From Gnetum montanum (Eukaryota > Streptophyta > Gnetopsida > Gnetales > Gnetaceae), in NCBI GenBank assembly GCA_015680685.1, contig MNCI01020127.1, positions 503,454 through 567,453 of the forward strand: 64,000 bases of DNA, in the 5' to 3' direction. The notes beneath the pieces were generated by a model that made no database searches, had not been told where the DNA came from, and saw only the letters and a program-made list of their open reading frames with translations. The translations under genes were made by a program, and so were the position numbers. Of the stretch, positions 1-12,100 are shown one piece after another. Position 1 is the first letter of the stretch, and each line of letters opens with the position of its first letter.

Positions 1-372
1 ATAGTCCTAGAAGACCAAGAAAAGACTACATTTACTAGTCCTTGGGGAACGTTTGCATACAAATAGATGTTGTTTGGCTTGTGTAATGTCCCTACAAAAT
101 TTCAACGACTAGTTCTAAGCATATTCCAACAGTAGATAGGGAATGGCGTGGAGGTCTTTATGAAGGATTTCTCCACTTATGGAGAAAACTTTGATCAAGC
201 CTTGGACCGGTTGGAGCAAGTTTTAAAAAGATGTGTAGAAACCAATTTGAGGCTCAATTGGAAGAAAAGCCATTTAATGGTCCAAGAAGGCGTAGTACTA
301 GGGCACAAAATCTTACACACAGTGATAGAGGTAGACCCTAAGAAAATCAAAATTATCTCAATGGAAAAGTGA
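1..372 (+). pseudogene. Ty3/gypsy reverse transcriptase fragment, Athila-like
   Basis: Reading the + strand gives the RT palm region: TSPWGTFAY at the start, an FGL(C)N block, then VFMKDFSTYGENFDQ where the catalytic YxDD-type motif normally sits, and LNWKKSHLMVQEGVVLGHK, a block typical of Athila/Tat-type RTs. In-frame stops interrupt the first 140 bases. The open part begins at 148. The fragment lies on the opposite strand from element A next to it and has no RNase H or integrase after it, so it belongs to another, broken element that continues left of the window. The ending is abrupt at a 19-base direct repeat. Family assignment to Ty3 is firm; the Athila label is inference from wording of the motifs. 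Confidence 0.8.
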
Positions 373-386
373 TAGAGGTAGACCCT
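321..386. repeat. 19-bp direct repeat at the junction with element A
   Basis: The 19 bases starting AGTGATAGAGG occur at 321-339 and again at 368-386. The first copy is inside the RT reading frame. The second sits exactly where sequence homologous to the integrase end of element C (from about 49231) begins. This looks like a breakpoint scar from template switching or illegitimate recombination that cut off the 3' part of element A. Confidence 0.7.
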
Positions 387-3300
387 GATATTTTTCGATG
401 CTGTTAAGTGTCTGGATGCGTTTCTCCTCCACTAAGTCTAGATCCACGATCCTAGATTTGTTGTGTTGAGTCTTATTTATAACCATAGAGAGGACCATCT
501 ATAGTAAGGAAACCTATAGTTCAAGGGGCAACACTGCTTCAGATCTGTAGACTAGGCTATATGGTGTCCTACCCATAGTTATTCTACATGTTGTACGATA
601 GGCCCATAGCACGTAGAGGATTTGCTCATGCCATCATTTCTTATTGCTACTCAGCATCTTTTTCAGTAAATTGATAACCACCTTGTTTATTTCTTTCACT
701 TGACCATTTGCTTGTGGGTAATATGGTGAGGAAAAATATTGTTTAATACCAAGGTTATTGTAGAAAGATTTGGTTTCGATACTACTAAATTGTGGCCCAT
801 TGTCAATCACAATAGTTATGGGAAGCCCAAACCTTATTACTATGTTATCCAAGATAAAATGGCAAACCTATTGAGATGTAGTCTTTTGTAGGGGAATAGC
901 CTTGACCCATTTTGTGAAGTACTCAGTGGTGGTGATAATGAAACTATGTCCTGCGGAATACTTAGGCGTGATGGGACCTATGATGTCTAGCCCCCATCGT
1001 TGGAATGGCCAAGTGATCTGTGTGATGTGCAACTCAGTTGGTGACACATATATTAGATTTGCATAACGCTAGCATGTGTCACATGTCTTAACTTTGGTAA
1101 GGCAATCTCGTTCCATGTACGACCAGTAATATCCTAAGCATCTGATTTTAGTAGCCATGGCTCACGGGGCTATGTGTCCACATAGTCCCTCATGGACTTC
1201 GCTAACTATCCTTTGTGCTTGATTGTTATTAACAAAGGTTAACAATACCCTATCAAAGGATCACCTACATAGAGTGTTCTCTCCGATGATGACATATTTC
1301 CTAGCACGCTTGCGGATTGCATTCTTTTGTGCAGATGTCAACCCGTGCGGTTGTTCGCCACGTAGAAGGTAGGTTTTAATGTTGTCATACCATTATGGCA
1401 TTACTTCTGCACTTAAAGAAGAGATTTGTGCTACTTGGATGACAGGATCTATACATTCCATCATTAAAGTGGGCAAGGTGATGAAAAAATGTGGTGGCAC
1501 ATTTAAAGATAGCATAGTTAGTGCATCAGCTATGGTGTTCTCACTACGCGGCACATGTCGGACATCAATCATTGTAAATTGTTTCAAAAGGTCATTAGCC
1601 ATATCGCAGTAGGATTGTAGATGCATAGCTTTGTAGGTGTAGACTTCTATGATCTGATTGACAACAAGCATTGAATTGCCTCAGATTGCCAGGCGTTGAA
1701 CATTCAGTTCTCTAGTTGCTAACAGTCCCCTGAGGAGCCCCTCGTATTCTGCCACATTGTTTGTATAGGGAAACGCTAGGTGGTAAGCCAATGGGTGAAC
1801 ATCCTCAAGGGAAAGCATGATGACGGCGACGGCACAGCCACCTTTGGTAGTTGAAGCTCCATCAATGTGTAATGTTACTTTGAGGCTTGTTGATACAGGG
1901 CTTAAACTATGTACATGTTCGTCTAGAAATTCAGGCTCTATCGTCGCTTGATCATTAATAGGTGATGCTACAAGTTGATTAGCTATCACTTGGCCTTTCG
2001 TAGAAGATTGGCCAATGTAGTGTAAGTCAAATTTTGCTATGATGCCTTTCCATCAAGCTATTTAACTGCTCTCGTATAAATTGTTCGTGATGGCTCGTAG
2101 AATGTTGTTCTTGCAAATTATGTTAACCTGGATGTGAAAAAGATAGTGTCTACATTTCTTGAGCACGAAAACCAATGCCAAGAAGTTACACTCTACTTCA
2201 TTGTACCTCTTTTCATATGAAAATAGAGTGTGACCTAGATAATAGATGGGGATTTTTGACCCATCGTCCCTCTTTTAACACAACAATGTAGCTATGGACA
2301 TATCTGAACTTGCTAGGTAGATGTAGAAGGGTTGATCCCTTCATGGTAGAAAAATCTTTGGCAAATGTAATAGCTCTTTCTTTAAGTCGTCAAAAGCATG
2401 CTTATAGTCCTCGGTCCATCCAAAGTTAACCCCCTTCTTAAGCAGATGTTGCATGGGGTGTAACTTATCTGTCAACTTCGAGATGAACCTTCTGATAAAA
2501 TGTAACCTACCTTGCAACCCACGTAGTTCTTTGAGGTTTGTAGGTGGTGCTAGGTTAACAATGGCCCTAACCTTGTTAGGGTCGACTCGTATGCCAGCCT
2601 TCAATACTACAAACCCCAACATGCATCTAGTTTTGACTCCGAACACACATTTTCTTAGGTTAAGTCATAGGTCATGCCTAAGACATCGTTTAAGGATTAA
2701 CTTTAAATCCTCTGGGTGATCTACTGACTTCCTAGACTTAACAACTATGTCTTCTACATAGTCATTCAATCTCTCTAAGAGATAATCGCTAAAGATATAT
2801 GTCATGGCATGTTGATAAGTTGCTCCAGCATTTTTTAGCCCGAAAGGCATCATGGTATAATAGAAAGTTCCCCAAGGGGTCATGAAAGTTGTAGTCATTT
2901 GATGTTCTAGGTTGATACGGATTTGATTGTATCCCAAAAATCCATCCATAAAGGTAGTAAAGCGTGTCCAGCTGTTGTATTGATAAGTTGGTTAATACTC
3001 GGTAATGGGAAATTATCTTTAACCGTTTCCTTGTTCAGATCGCGGAAGTCTATATAGATGTGTATTCCTCTCATTTTCTTAGAAATGACAATGATATTTA
3101 ACACCCAATCCAAGTAATCAACCGTGTAGATGAAATCAGCTTGATATAGCTTAGTGATTTCACCACGCACTACCAATGTGATTGTGGGCTTAATCTTTCA
3201 TGCTCTCTATCTAACCACTTCGATATGTGGGTCTAACATGATGCTGTGCTATATTAGTCATGGGTCTAAACCCAGCATGTCTTCGTACAACCATGTGAAA

Positions 3301-3617
3301 ACCGCAATGTTATCTTTGAGAACTCAAGACATGTTGTTCTATGTTTGTTGGTCAAGGAGAGAACTAACTTTTAGAGTTTTTCTTTCTCCTTTATGCGTAA
3401 CCACAAAGACCTTAGTGAGGGGATCCTTGGTCACATCACCAGCCTCCAAGTCTAAGGTTTGGGCCAAATGTTTTGGACATTCTGGGGATACTTTCGAGGC
3501 TGCTATGGTTATGTCACAGGAGGAGGGGTTGGTTCCTATCATTGCAAGATTAGGTTGTCTAAAGGTTTACTCGTATGGGCCTATTAGGGCTAGGGGTGCA
3601 AGCAAAGCTTCATCCAT
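387..3617 (-). pseudogene. pol: Element A pol: RT, RNase H, archaeal-type RNase H, integrase
   Basis: Minus-strand frames give, in order, a pre-RT segment (3617-3180); RT with FMDGFLGYNQIR-like, MPFGLKNAGATYQ and LRGLQGRL blocks (about 3176-2341); a Ty3 RNase H tail; a second RNase H with HIDGAST and NNVAEYEGLLRGL (about 1989-1393); and integrase with an H/C zinc-binding region and ITIVIDNGPQFS (about 1240-634). Two RNase H domains in this order mark the Tat clade. The RT catalytic motif reads YVED instead of YVDD. The last integrase acidic residue, usually in NGQAE, reads NGQVK. Several stops and frameshifts are present, and the frame is cut at 387 before the end of the integrase C-terminal domain. 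It cannot encode active enzyme. Confidence 0.88.
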
Positions 3618-3723
3618 TTTCAAACTGACCTACAAAACTGCCAAGAAAGGAAGTAGTTAAATTGTTTTTGTCAGCATGATGAAATGATACAAGGCTTTAG
3701 AGGTACGTGTCAAAAAGGTTGCC

Positions 3724-3947
3724 AGTTTAAGGTCTTAGCGGACCGTTACAATATATAGAGTTTGTAAGAAAACAACAAGCAAGGTTTCCTAGGTGCTAGC
3801 TTAAAGTCCTCATGGACTATGGCTAAAAGTATAATGTGGTGTGTCTAGTGTGGCAAAATAGCTAGTTTAGGGTCTTTGCAAATCGTAGTTAATGCGACCG
3901 GATTACGAGATGATAAGCTATGCGTTAGTTTAGGGTCTTTTCTGACC
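3724..3947. repeat. Dyad repeat cluster between pol and accessory gene (A)
   Basis: At least four units share an AGTTTA/GCTTAA lead and then a split palindrome with a six-base centre. Units at 3731-3744 and 3934-3947 have arms GGTC and GACC; 3805-3818 has AGTC and GACT. The unit near 3864 is decayed (GGTC with AATC). The cluster lies between the start of pol and the TATA-like box of the oppositely directed accessory gene. Confidence 0.8.
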
Positions 3948-4075
3948 GTAATTAATGGGATATCCACGAGATTAATGGCACGATCTTTACGCTTCATGTC
4001 AAACTAACATTACTGCACTTCAGGAAGGTTCTGCACTGATCGGGCATGAAAACAGCAATTTTTCACCATCACGCT

Positions 4076-4083
4076 TATAAGTA
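4076..4083 (+). promoter_or_regulatory. TATA-like box of accessory gene, element A
   Basis: TATAAGTA lies 114 bases before the ATG of exon 1. Element C has the same box at the same distance (56226-56233), within otherwise similar sequence. Position and conservation suggest that the accessory gene has its own promoter, independent of the LTR. Confidence 0.55.
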
Positions 4084-4189
4084 GATGGTTCGTCCTCGAG
4101 GTAAACTACAAGCATAGCGAGCTTGAGTTAGGCTAAAGTAGAAGGAAAGTGTAAGTTGACGATTTCGTAAAGGTTATTCGGGCATAATA

Positions 4190-7100
4190 ATGTCACCGAA
4201 GACTGAACGCAAACACGCCAAGTTGGCCAAGATCGATGAAGTACAGGAAAGTCTGGGGCAAATTTCGAAGGCACAAGTCGAAACTTGGGAGGCTACTCCA
4301 CTCACCTAGTAAGTCATTCTTCACCTTCCTTATGTGATATATGCGTTGGGTCATTTTCGCTGTCATTGTGCTATAATTGGTATTTGTTTCAAAAATGCGC
4401 ACTGTGCTAGGTGTCGATACTTGCCTATGCTAGTTACACTATGGGAGTTTGTAATATTACCCCTATCGCTATTGCCAGAGATAGACCTTGCACTATCGTA
4501 AGGGTTTGGGTGATCATGGGTAATGTTGTACAAACACAACATGTAACTGGTCAGGAGACTAGGTGTTGTACCCTTGTGTAGTGCAAGCGGGGTTTCATTA
4601 TCTTGCCCATAATGGTCACGTGTTACGCTAGGGTAATATGCCATATTACCTTTATCGTTGTTGTCATAGACAGACTTTGCACCATCGTAAAGGTTTGGGC
4701 AGTTTTGGTAGTGCATCTTTAGCGTAACATGTGATTTTCTGAGAGTCAAACTAACGAGAACCTCAGTGTTGCGTAACGAATTCTTCTAAGCTTTTTTGAT
4801 TTTTTTTGGCATTGTTAGCATGTCTAAAGTGTTTTCTAATGGTAATGTGTTTTATTGTAAAGGGTCATGCTAAAGCCCATCCTGATCATTCTGGACATTG
4901 TGAATGTTCTATGCTATCTAAATGTCCCCGTGGCCAATGTTCCTCCTCCCCATGCTCATGTAGGGGAAGAGGCAGTTTGGTTCTAAACAGGTGCATGGGA
5001 GTTCCTAAAATTTTTGTTGTGTAACTTTAGCATAATTGTTTGGTCACATCTATCGGCCGAGACGGCTACCACCATTCTAGAAACATTGCTAGTCGGGTCG
5101 ACATAGAGCATCTTAACATTTCTAGTGGATGGGTTAGTCGAGGCCATAGGTGGGAGGGATCGTGAATAGCACATCAAGGATTTTAGGCGCTTATCCTAGA
5201 TCTGGGAGATGCCCAGGTTTAATTGTTATCATACCTACAAAACATTGTTCATAGTTCTTCATCTCATCACCTATTTTCAGAACCTACCTGGCACTGTGTA
5301 TTATGCTGGTGGGTAAGTGCTGTTAAGGTGCTATGATTTGTTAACTACTATCTGATTTTGTGTTAGATGTAAAGAGTTTTCTATATTCTATGGCATAGGT
5401 TCTTTATCGATGTGGGTGACCTCCAGGGTGATACAGACATGTTATCTATGGCCCAAATAGCCATAAAGGAATTCACTTCCATCAGCAACGTGCATGCTAG
5501 TGTCCTGGGACAACTAGGATTTGAAATCCAACACTACCCTATCCAGTATGCCAAATTCTTTGTCAAGTGTAGAGACTCTGGATGGCTAGATAGGGAGTGG
5601 ACTTTGGACCATCCCATCACCATTGAAGACATGCAAGTGAACCTTCGACCATTTCCTTTGCCTTTTGGACATGGTAAGTTACGGTACGTTGATCAACTGT
5701 GTGACCCTACAGGATGAAAATAGTGTTTAATATTTTATTATTTTTTTGTTTTTTCTAACCTATTTTTTTATTTTATGTTTATAGTTAAATAATAGTGGGA
5801 GGTCATGGTGATAGCCTTTGGGCATGATGCAGCCACCATCTTCTTCCGCTATGGTGATATAAATGAGGCGCAATGTTGGCTTTGCCAGAGCGACCCTAGT
5901 TGTCATAACTAATAACCTCTGGGAAGTTGGACTGATGGAGCTATTTCTAGCTGTAACCCTGGATGTCTCGGTAGCTGAAATGTTGGCCCTAGTCGACTCC
6001 TTCAGCAAACAAGCTAAGCATTTTCACATGTGCATGCGTAACGTGTGCATGAGTTTTGATATTAATGCTCAACTATTCGCTAACTTTTTTAGCATTCCTT
6101 CTAATGGCCTCCCCGTGGGAGAGAAATCAAAAAAGAGTTCTAAACATTAGAAGGACATGGAGGAGTGGCTAGGGGCTTAAAAAGAGTAGAAAGGCATCTA
6201 CGCTGAGAAGATCTAGCTAGATGTGGCTAGCATCGTTTACCCTATCTTCCATGCTTGTGCCTTTCCCAAGCTACTCTCCCAAGGAAAATTCCTTGGAATA
6301 GAGCAGGCTTAGATCATGCAGGAGGTTATGGAAGAGGGGACATGATATAATTGGGCTAAGTACCTTGCTAAAGGCCTGCAGGCTGAAATGGTCAAGCTTT
6401 GCAAGAAGCTTAAGTCTCATTTCAACGTTCATTTTGTCTTCTTCATAGCTTGTTTGTGGTGTTTTTTTGAATTCCTGGTGGTTCACAAGGATAGATTCTG
6501 GGTGCAATAGGATCGTAAATAGATCTCCAAGCCATGGATTTGCCAATTCTTTTGCACCATCTGATCCCAAGATCCCCCTAAAGCTATCGGGGAGTAATTT
6601 TCAATAACAACTAGGGATTGGGTGGCACGTCTCCTCCGAGGCCGAGATAGCATGGGTGGGGCACCCCCTTCTAACACCAGCAGTGCGTCAAAGGGGAAGC
6701 ACCTAGCAGTAGAAATAGTAAACTCATTGGTTTAGCAGAAAAAGCATCGTTCAGCCATGGATTCTCCTGACTCGACTGGTGAAGAGGGGAGGAAACTGCA
6801 CATTAAGTTTCATAGGAGCCATCCCCCGGCTGGTAAGTAGAGTAATGTGTGATTCATTTATGTATATTACACTACGTGTAGATGTTGTTTCATCACATAG
6901 CACTCATGGGAAGTGAGTAAATTTTTGCTAACTATGATGCATTCTACAGGAAGAGGAAAAGATGTGGAGGTATTGACCCCTGAAACAAGGGTCATAGTCC
7001 TACAGCATGGGGAAGGAGCCCCAGTTTTGGAAAAGGAGACCCCTGTTGACAATGTGGGTAGCATGTAGGCTCCTATGCCTAAAGGGAAGACAAGTGTAGA

Positions 7101-8590
7101 AGATGTCACGGCCCTTTTGGATGGGCTGGAAAGGGAGGAGCGGTTTGTCGCTGGTGAGTTTGACCGCTTGCTTGACCTTTCTTCGATAGGCAATCCTCTT
7201 GCTATTACCCCTGAGGGTTTGCTGGATAGGAGCTTTGCATTATTGTAGCATCTCAAATTTTTCCTTTATCTACTATGTTATGTTTAACTCATTTTGTTTG
7301 TGTAGTAGGCACTACTGATAACAGTGGTGCACCTTCGTCAACAACCCCTACTCAACATTGGGCTGAGGCCCTCGACAAATTTTCCTTCATGGAGGGAATT
7401 GTTAATGATATGATCGGTCGCTTGGAGCAAATCGATCTTGAGATCAGTATGTCACTGTTGTTATGTAGGAATTGTTGAAACTATCACATTATGTCATCCT
7501 ATCACGTCTAACTGTCATCTTTGTGTTACAGCATCTCGCCTCAAATGGGATCCCAAAGAGCCTGTCGACGTAAACGCTACCCCTGAACCCTCACGAGAGG
7601 TAACTGAAGTGCCACGTCGCATTTACAATGAGATGCTTAAATGTGTGTTGTGCTTGGCCCCTTCTCTATGGGAGAGTCAGAACGTCAACAAAGATCTCTG
7701 GAAGAGGTTGCAAAAAGTAGAAAAAGAGAAAATCGCCCTAGCTACCAGGGTGGAGGACCTGTAGTCTAGGAATGAATTTCTACAAGCTCAAGATACCAAT
7801 GAAGGAAATTAGCAAATGACTATGATTGACTAAACCGGCTATTGGACGATCGTCAGGAACAATGTCCAAGCCAGCCATGAGCTCATCGAGCAATGAATGC
7901 AAATGGATCTCCTAGCCTAGAAGAACAAAGATTGGAAGGACTACAGCGTGAGGGTCTAGGAATGGAGGCAGGCACAGAAAAATCATAAACACATGTATAA
8001 ATAGGAATGTGCTTCCTACTGTCGACACTACAGAGATTCCACGGTTGAAGCGTGGTCCCTCCAGCTGTTCCTCGATGTCATCGGTGCTTCTAGAGCATAT
8101 GAAAAGTTCCAGGAACAAGTGACAGTGAATGTCTCCCCTGAGAGAGAGATGACCCTCCCTGGTAGGAAGACCACTATCCCTTCCTTTTCCCCTCTCCTGC
8201 CTCATTGGACTCCTATGGAAAAGGGAAAGGTCAAGGCTGGGATTGATCTAGGAGATGACATTTGGACATAGCTCACTGAGGATGAGATTATGTGATGCCT
8301 GTCAATTGGCCTAGAACAAATTCCTTTTACGGCCGATGCAGGACCATCATAGGTAAGCTGTGCGATTGTTGTATTTTTCTTACGCATGATTTTGACTATG
8401 TTGCTAACGTTTTCCTCATGTCAAATTGTAGGATTAGCACAAAGAGAATCCCCATGAGGAGGAGCCTCACAGAGAGGATCACCCCCATGAAGAGGATCCA
8501 CCTGAAGAAGATCTTCATGAGGAAGATCCTCATGAGGTGGATGTGGAGTTGGGTGAAGTAGATGGAGGTGGTAACAAGGGGGATGTGTAG
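4190..8590 (+). pseudogene. Antisense accessory gene, copy A: eight exons, FCP1-like domain
   Basis: Proposed exons: 4190-4308, 4863-5312, 5399-5673, 5785-6832, 6950-7153, 7309-7446, 7532-8352, 8432-8590, all with GT...AG introns. Start: ATG at 4190, homologous to the start in copy C. Exon 2 carries ILIILDIVNV (like HAD motif I), IVWSHL (like motif II) and NLPGTVYY, which in FCP1-type phosphatases follows the DDSP motif; here LFIVLHL stands in place of the acidic pair. Exon 4 encodes a helical domain I do not recognise; exon 7 is rich in heptad-like K/E/L stretches; exon 8 is acidic with PHEE units. About 1,070 codons, with many in-frame stops (for example in exons 2, 4, 7 and 8) and a net frameshift in exon 4. 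Not translatable as it stands. It runs opposite to gag-pol of element A. Gene model 0.8; FCP1 relation about 0.6. Confidence 0.75.
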
Positions 8591-8674
8591 CGTAGCAATA
8601 CTGGTCAAGGATTTTTTTCTTTTATTATTCTTTTACCTGATGGATTTGTAAAGTATGGAACTAATTTTTGTTGT

Positions 8675-8690
8675 AATAAAAGGCAATAAA
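8675..8690 (+). terminator. Two poly(A) signals after accessory gene, element A
   Basis: AATAAA occurs at 8675-8680 and again at 8685-8690, 85-100 bases past the stop codon of exon 8 on the accessory gene's strand. Copy C has AATAAA at 60852-60857 in homologous sequence. This is a normal spacing for a plant cleavage signal. Confidence 0.5.
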
Positions 8691-8796
8691 GGATAACATT
8701 TTTTTTTATTTTTAAGTTAGTTAATGGTGTTTATGAAAGAAAGGTTTTAATTTTATTTTTTATGAAGAAAAATGCTTTGTCGAAAAGGTTACATGT

Positions 8797-9010
8797 TTTA
8801 GGCCACTGCGGGCCGACAATAGTTTAAGGCCATTTTAGGCCAACGATAGTTTAAGGCCATTTTGAGCCATCGATAGTTTAAGGCCATTTTGAGCCATCGA
8901 TAGTTTAAGGCCATTTTTGGCCGCGCCATCACACATGGAAAAGAATGAATGGAATTACCAGTTTTAGGCCATAGTAGGCCGTAACTAGTTTAAGGCCATT
9001 TCGGGCTGCT
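8797..9010. repeat. Dyad repeat cluster between accessory gene and protease (A)
   Basis: Six to seven units of AGTTTA(A) or GTTTTA followed by GGCC, six bases, GGCC. Examples are 8801-8814 and 8828-8841. Some second arms have decayed to AGCC or GGCT. Unit spacing is irregular (roughly 25-35 bases where dense), so this is not a simple satellite. Confidence 0.85.
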
Positions 9011-9123
9011 GAAGTGAAGAAGCTTAACGGTAGACGATGAAACATGAAACGATAAAGAATGTAAATAGCATAAGAGTAAGTAGTGTGGACCAATGTAACA
9101 TGCTATGCTAATGTGTTTGTTTG

Positions 9124-12100
9124 TTAGTTATGCAGCTGCTTCTTGATCATTCTTAGATTTGGTGAAGTGTATGGATGAGGAGGTTTGTTACACTTCTCTA
9201 CACTATCATCCCCTTCCTAGAAGGATAATTCAACCCAAGTCAAGCTTTCATTGGCCACTGTGTTAGTCTATTCAACTATTGGGACAAGAGTTTGATCTTC
9301 GGGGATTTCAATCTCCAAACCCTGTTCCATCTCCATGTTGTTGATAGCTTGAGGAGTCATCTTATCACCGTGGATTATCACTTCCCCTACCGCATAGTGA
9401 AAGTGGATATCTTGGAGAATGGATGATGAGACGAACCTTAGCTGAGCCAACCAAAACCTCCCCAAGATTAAGTTGAAGCCAGGCATCTCCTCGACAACGA
9501 TGAACACTGCATTTGTGGGGAATTGATCCCCTACTACAAAGTTGATCTGTAAAGTTTCCTTAACTTGCACTTTGTCCCCGTTATATGACTTCAAGCATGA
9601 CGTCGTCGTGGGATTGATCCGGTCGATCAAACCTAATTTTTCCACTATGGGAAATGGAATGACATTTGCAGCGGCCCCGTCATCTACGTGTACTCTCCAG
9701 ATCCTGTACTAGCCAACTCGGATAGTGATGAACATGGACGCTATTATTACCTGACCCTTTTCTAGGTCATCCTTAATGGACTCGTCATGGAATGTTAGTT
9801 GGGAAGGCCATGGTTGTTCAATAGTAAGGGGAAGCATGATCAAATGGATTACTTCTTCATTTGCTGGCAAGCTTTCGTCCACCAGTATGGATGCTAGCAT
9901 GCGAACCATGACTTCACGATGTAATTCAGATGTCATCAACAAGTCATACAGGCTTAATGTTGTATTTTTCTATTTGAGAGCCTTCTAAACTTGTGTAAAA
10001 GTGTCAAGGAGATTATGCCCACGGTCTAGTTTTTTATTGCTCTTCTCTTCTTCCATTCATCCTAGGAGACGGATCTCTCAAGGAGGAATGGTTTCTAGTT
10101 GAGGGCTGTATTTTCTTGCGCAGGGAGAAGATGTCCGTGTCTACATAACATCATCCATTACAGAGGAACAAGAAGCCAAGGGTGCCAAGGCCAAAGGGGT
10201 AGGCTTAGGAAACCCCAGCGTAACATGGTCCTTAGCTATTTTCTCTATCATACACCCTTCTCCTCTCCTTGTGGGTTGAGGTTGGGGCGTTAACTTAGAC
10301 ATTTTCCCCTACGTAGCAAGAGTAGCTGATGGCCTTAGCACCCTAATGACAAAGGGTGCCTTAGGTGTAGGCATGGGCTGGGCTACAGCTTTAATAATAA
10401 TCAGCTGCGGAACAGATGTCTGAGGTGGAACTCAGAGGATAAAGGGTTGTTGCTGCGTCGTGCCTATCGATGTCAACAGGTTTATCATCTAAGGTGGGCA
10501 AGAAGGCACACACAACACGAAGGGTTGCTGCGATAGTGTTGGGCCATCGCCATCCATACCCACCATGTTGATAATGTACCCTGTGTTATTTGTATTCAAT
10601 GGATCTTGGCACACATGCATAGACTGGTTTTCTGGATGAACCAGACTACTATTGTCGAGGATCAGCTTGCCTTGGTCGATCATGCGTTGAATGTCATCTT
10701 TCAATGCCCAATAGTAGTCTGTGTCATGACCACACAGCTAGTGGTAGTCACAGAAACGGTCCAGCTTGAAGTCCTTGGGAGCTGGTGGTTCATTTGGTAC
10801 AGCCAAGGAGGAATTCTTGAGCAGCTCACAATGCCATCTATGACATTTTAGAGCTTCCTCGGACACCTTCTTATGTTGAATGTGACCAATTCCCAGCAGT
10901 TGCTTCAGAAGTTTTGAAGGCTTAATAGGTAGATCCGTATATTTTGAGCAATCTTTACACTTGAAATTAGGCTTTGGTTGAGGTGATGTCTCAGGAGCTG
11001 ATGCTGTTTGCTGGTTGACATTGTTTGAGCTAGCTGTTGCGTCAGCAGGCACCGTAGCTATCTTTTTGTTGTTATTTTTCTTTTTGGCCTCTTCAGCCAT
11101 GGTTGCTACTGTTGTTGCTGCATCCTTACCCTTATCTTTGCTTTTGTTGTGGGCTTTTTTATAGGCCACATACGTCGGGTCTTTGCTAACCTCTGTCGAG
11201 TCTTGGATGCTCTTAGTTTGAGAAAAGGCTTGGCTGAGGGAGCGGGGAGCGAGGTAATATAATTTAGACTTAATAAAGTCGTTAATTGCCCCCTTAAAAA
11301 TTTCCAACAGATGGGCCTCTGCGATGGGCTCACAGATTTCATTCAAGGTGACGCTCCATCATTGTATAAACTTTTGGACCGATTCAAGAGAATCCTGCTT
11401 AACTCCCATTAATTGGTACAATGTGACCTCTGGCTTCATGCTGTATTTAAAAAGAGTCACAAACTGAGTTAGCAGCTCTTCCAAGGTTAAGGTGGAAGAG
11501 CGTGGAAGTGCACAATACCAATCCAAAGCTTTACTCATTAGGGACATAGCAAAAACATGGATAATGGTATGTGGCCATTGTTGTAGCAACAATGACTTTG
11601 ACTTGAAGGTGATGAGATGAGCATTAGGATCACCTTCCCCATTGTATTTTGTGAAATGGGGAAGTGGCATCCTAGGAGGTAATGACAAGATGGAAACTGC
11701 TGAACCGATAGGATCTTCATGGTAGAAATCCATGACCTGTACTATATCAGAATCGATAGCTTTGAGGCATTTAACCTCTTTGATAAGGGTCTGAATGAGC
11801 TAGAATGATTGATCTAGACTCAAGGACAAAGAGGTTAACTGTGGAATAACAAGTGGAGCCATAATTGATGGTGAGATAGGAGCAGCAGCATGGCCTGTGG
11901 GCGATGCTATCAGAACCGTACCTATGGGCAGTACCACCTGTGTCATCCACCACCTAGTAGGTGGTGTAGGCAAGGTGACAACCGTCGATTGTGCCATAGG
12001 ATATGTTGTTTGCATAGTTGGTGGCACAAACAATGACCTTGTAGTTGGATTTACTACCTACGGGACCTGGTGTTGATGATGAGGAAGATGGGACATCTGT

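Noticed and set aside
3154-3660. 168-codon open frame on the + strand
   Set aside because: Shadow of the pre-RT/RT region of element A pol on the minus strand; the same plus-strand shadow appears at 55302-55664 and no motif is present.
8797-9010. Satellite or minisatellite
   Set aside because: Lead and dyad are conserved but the spacers are not, and the same units occur at defined places in every element; not a tandem array of one unit.
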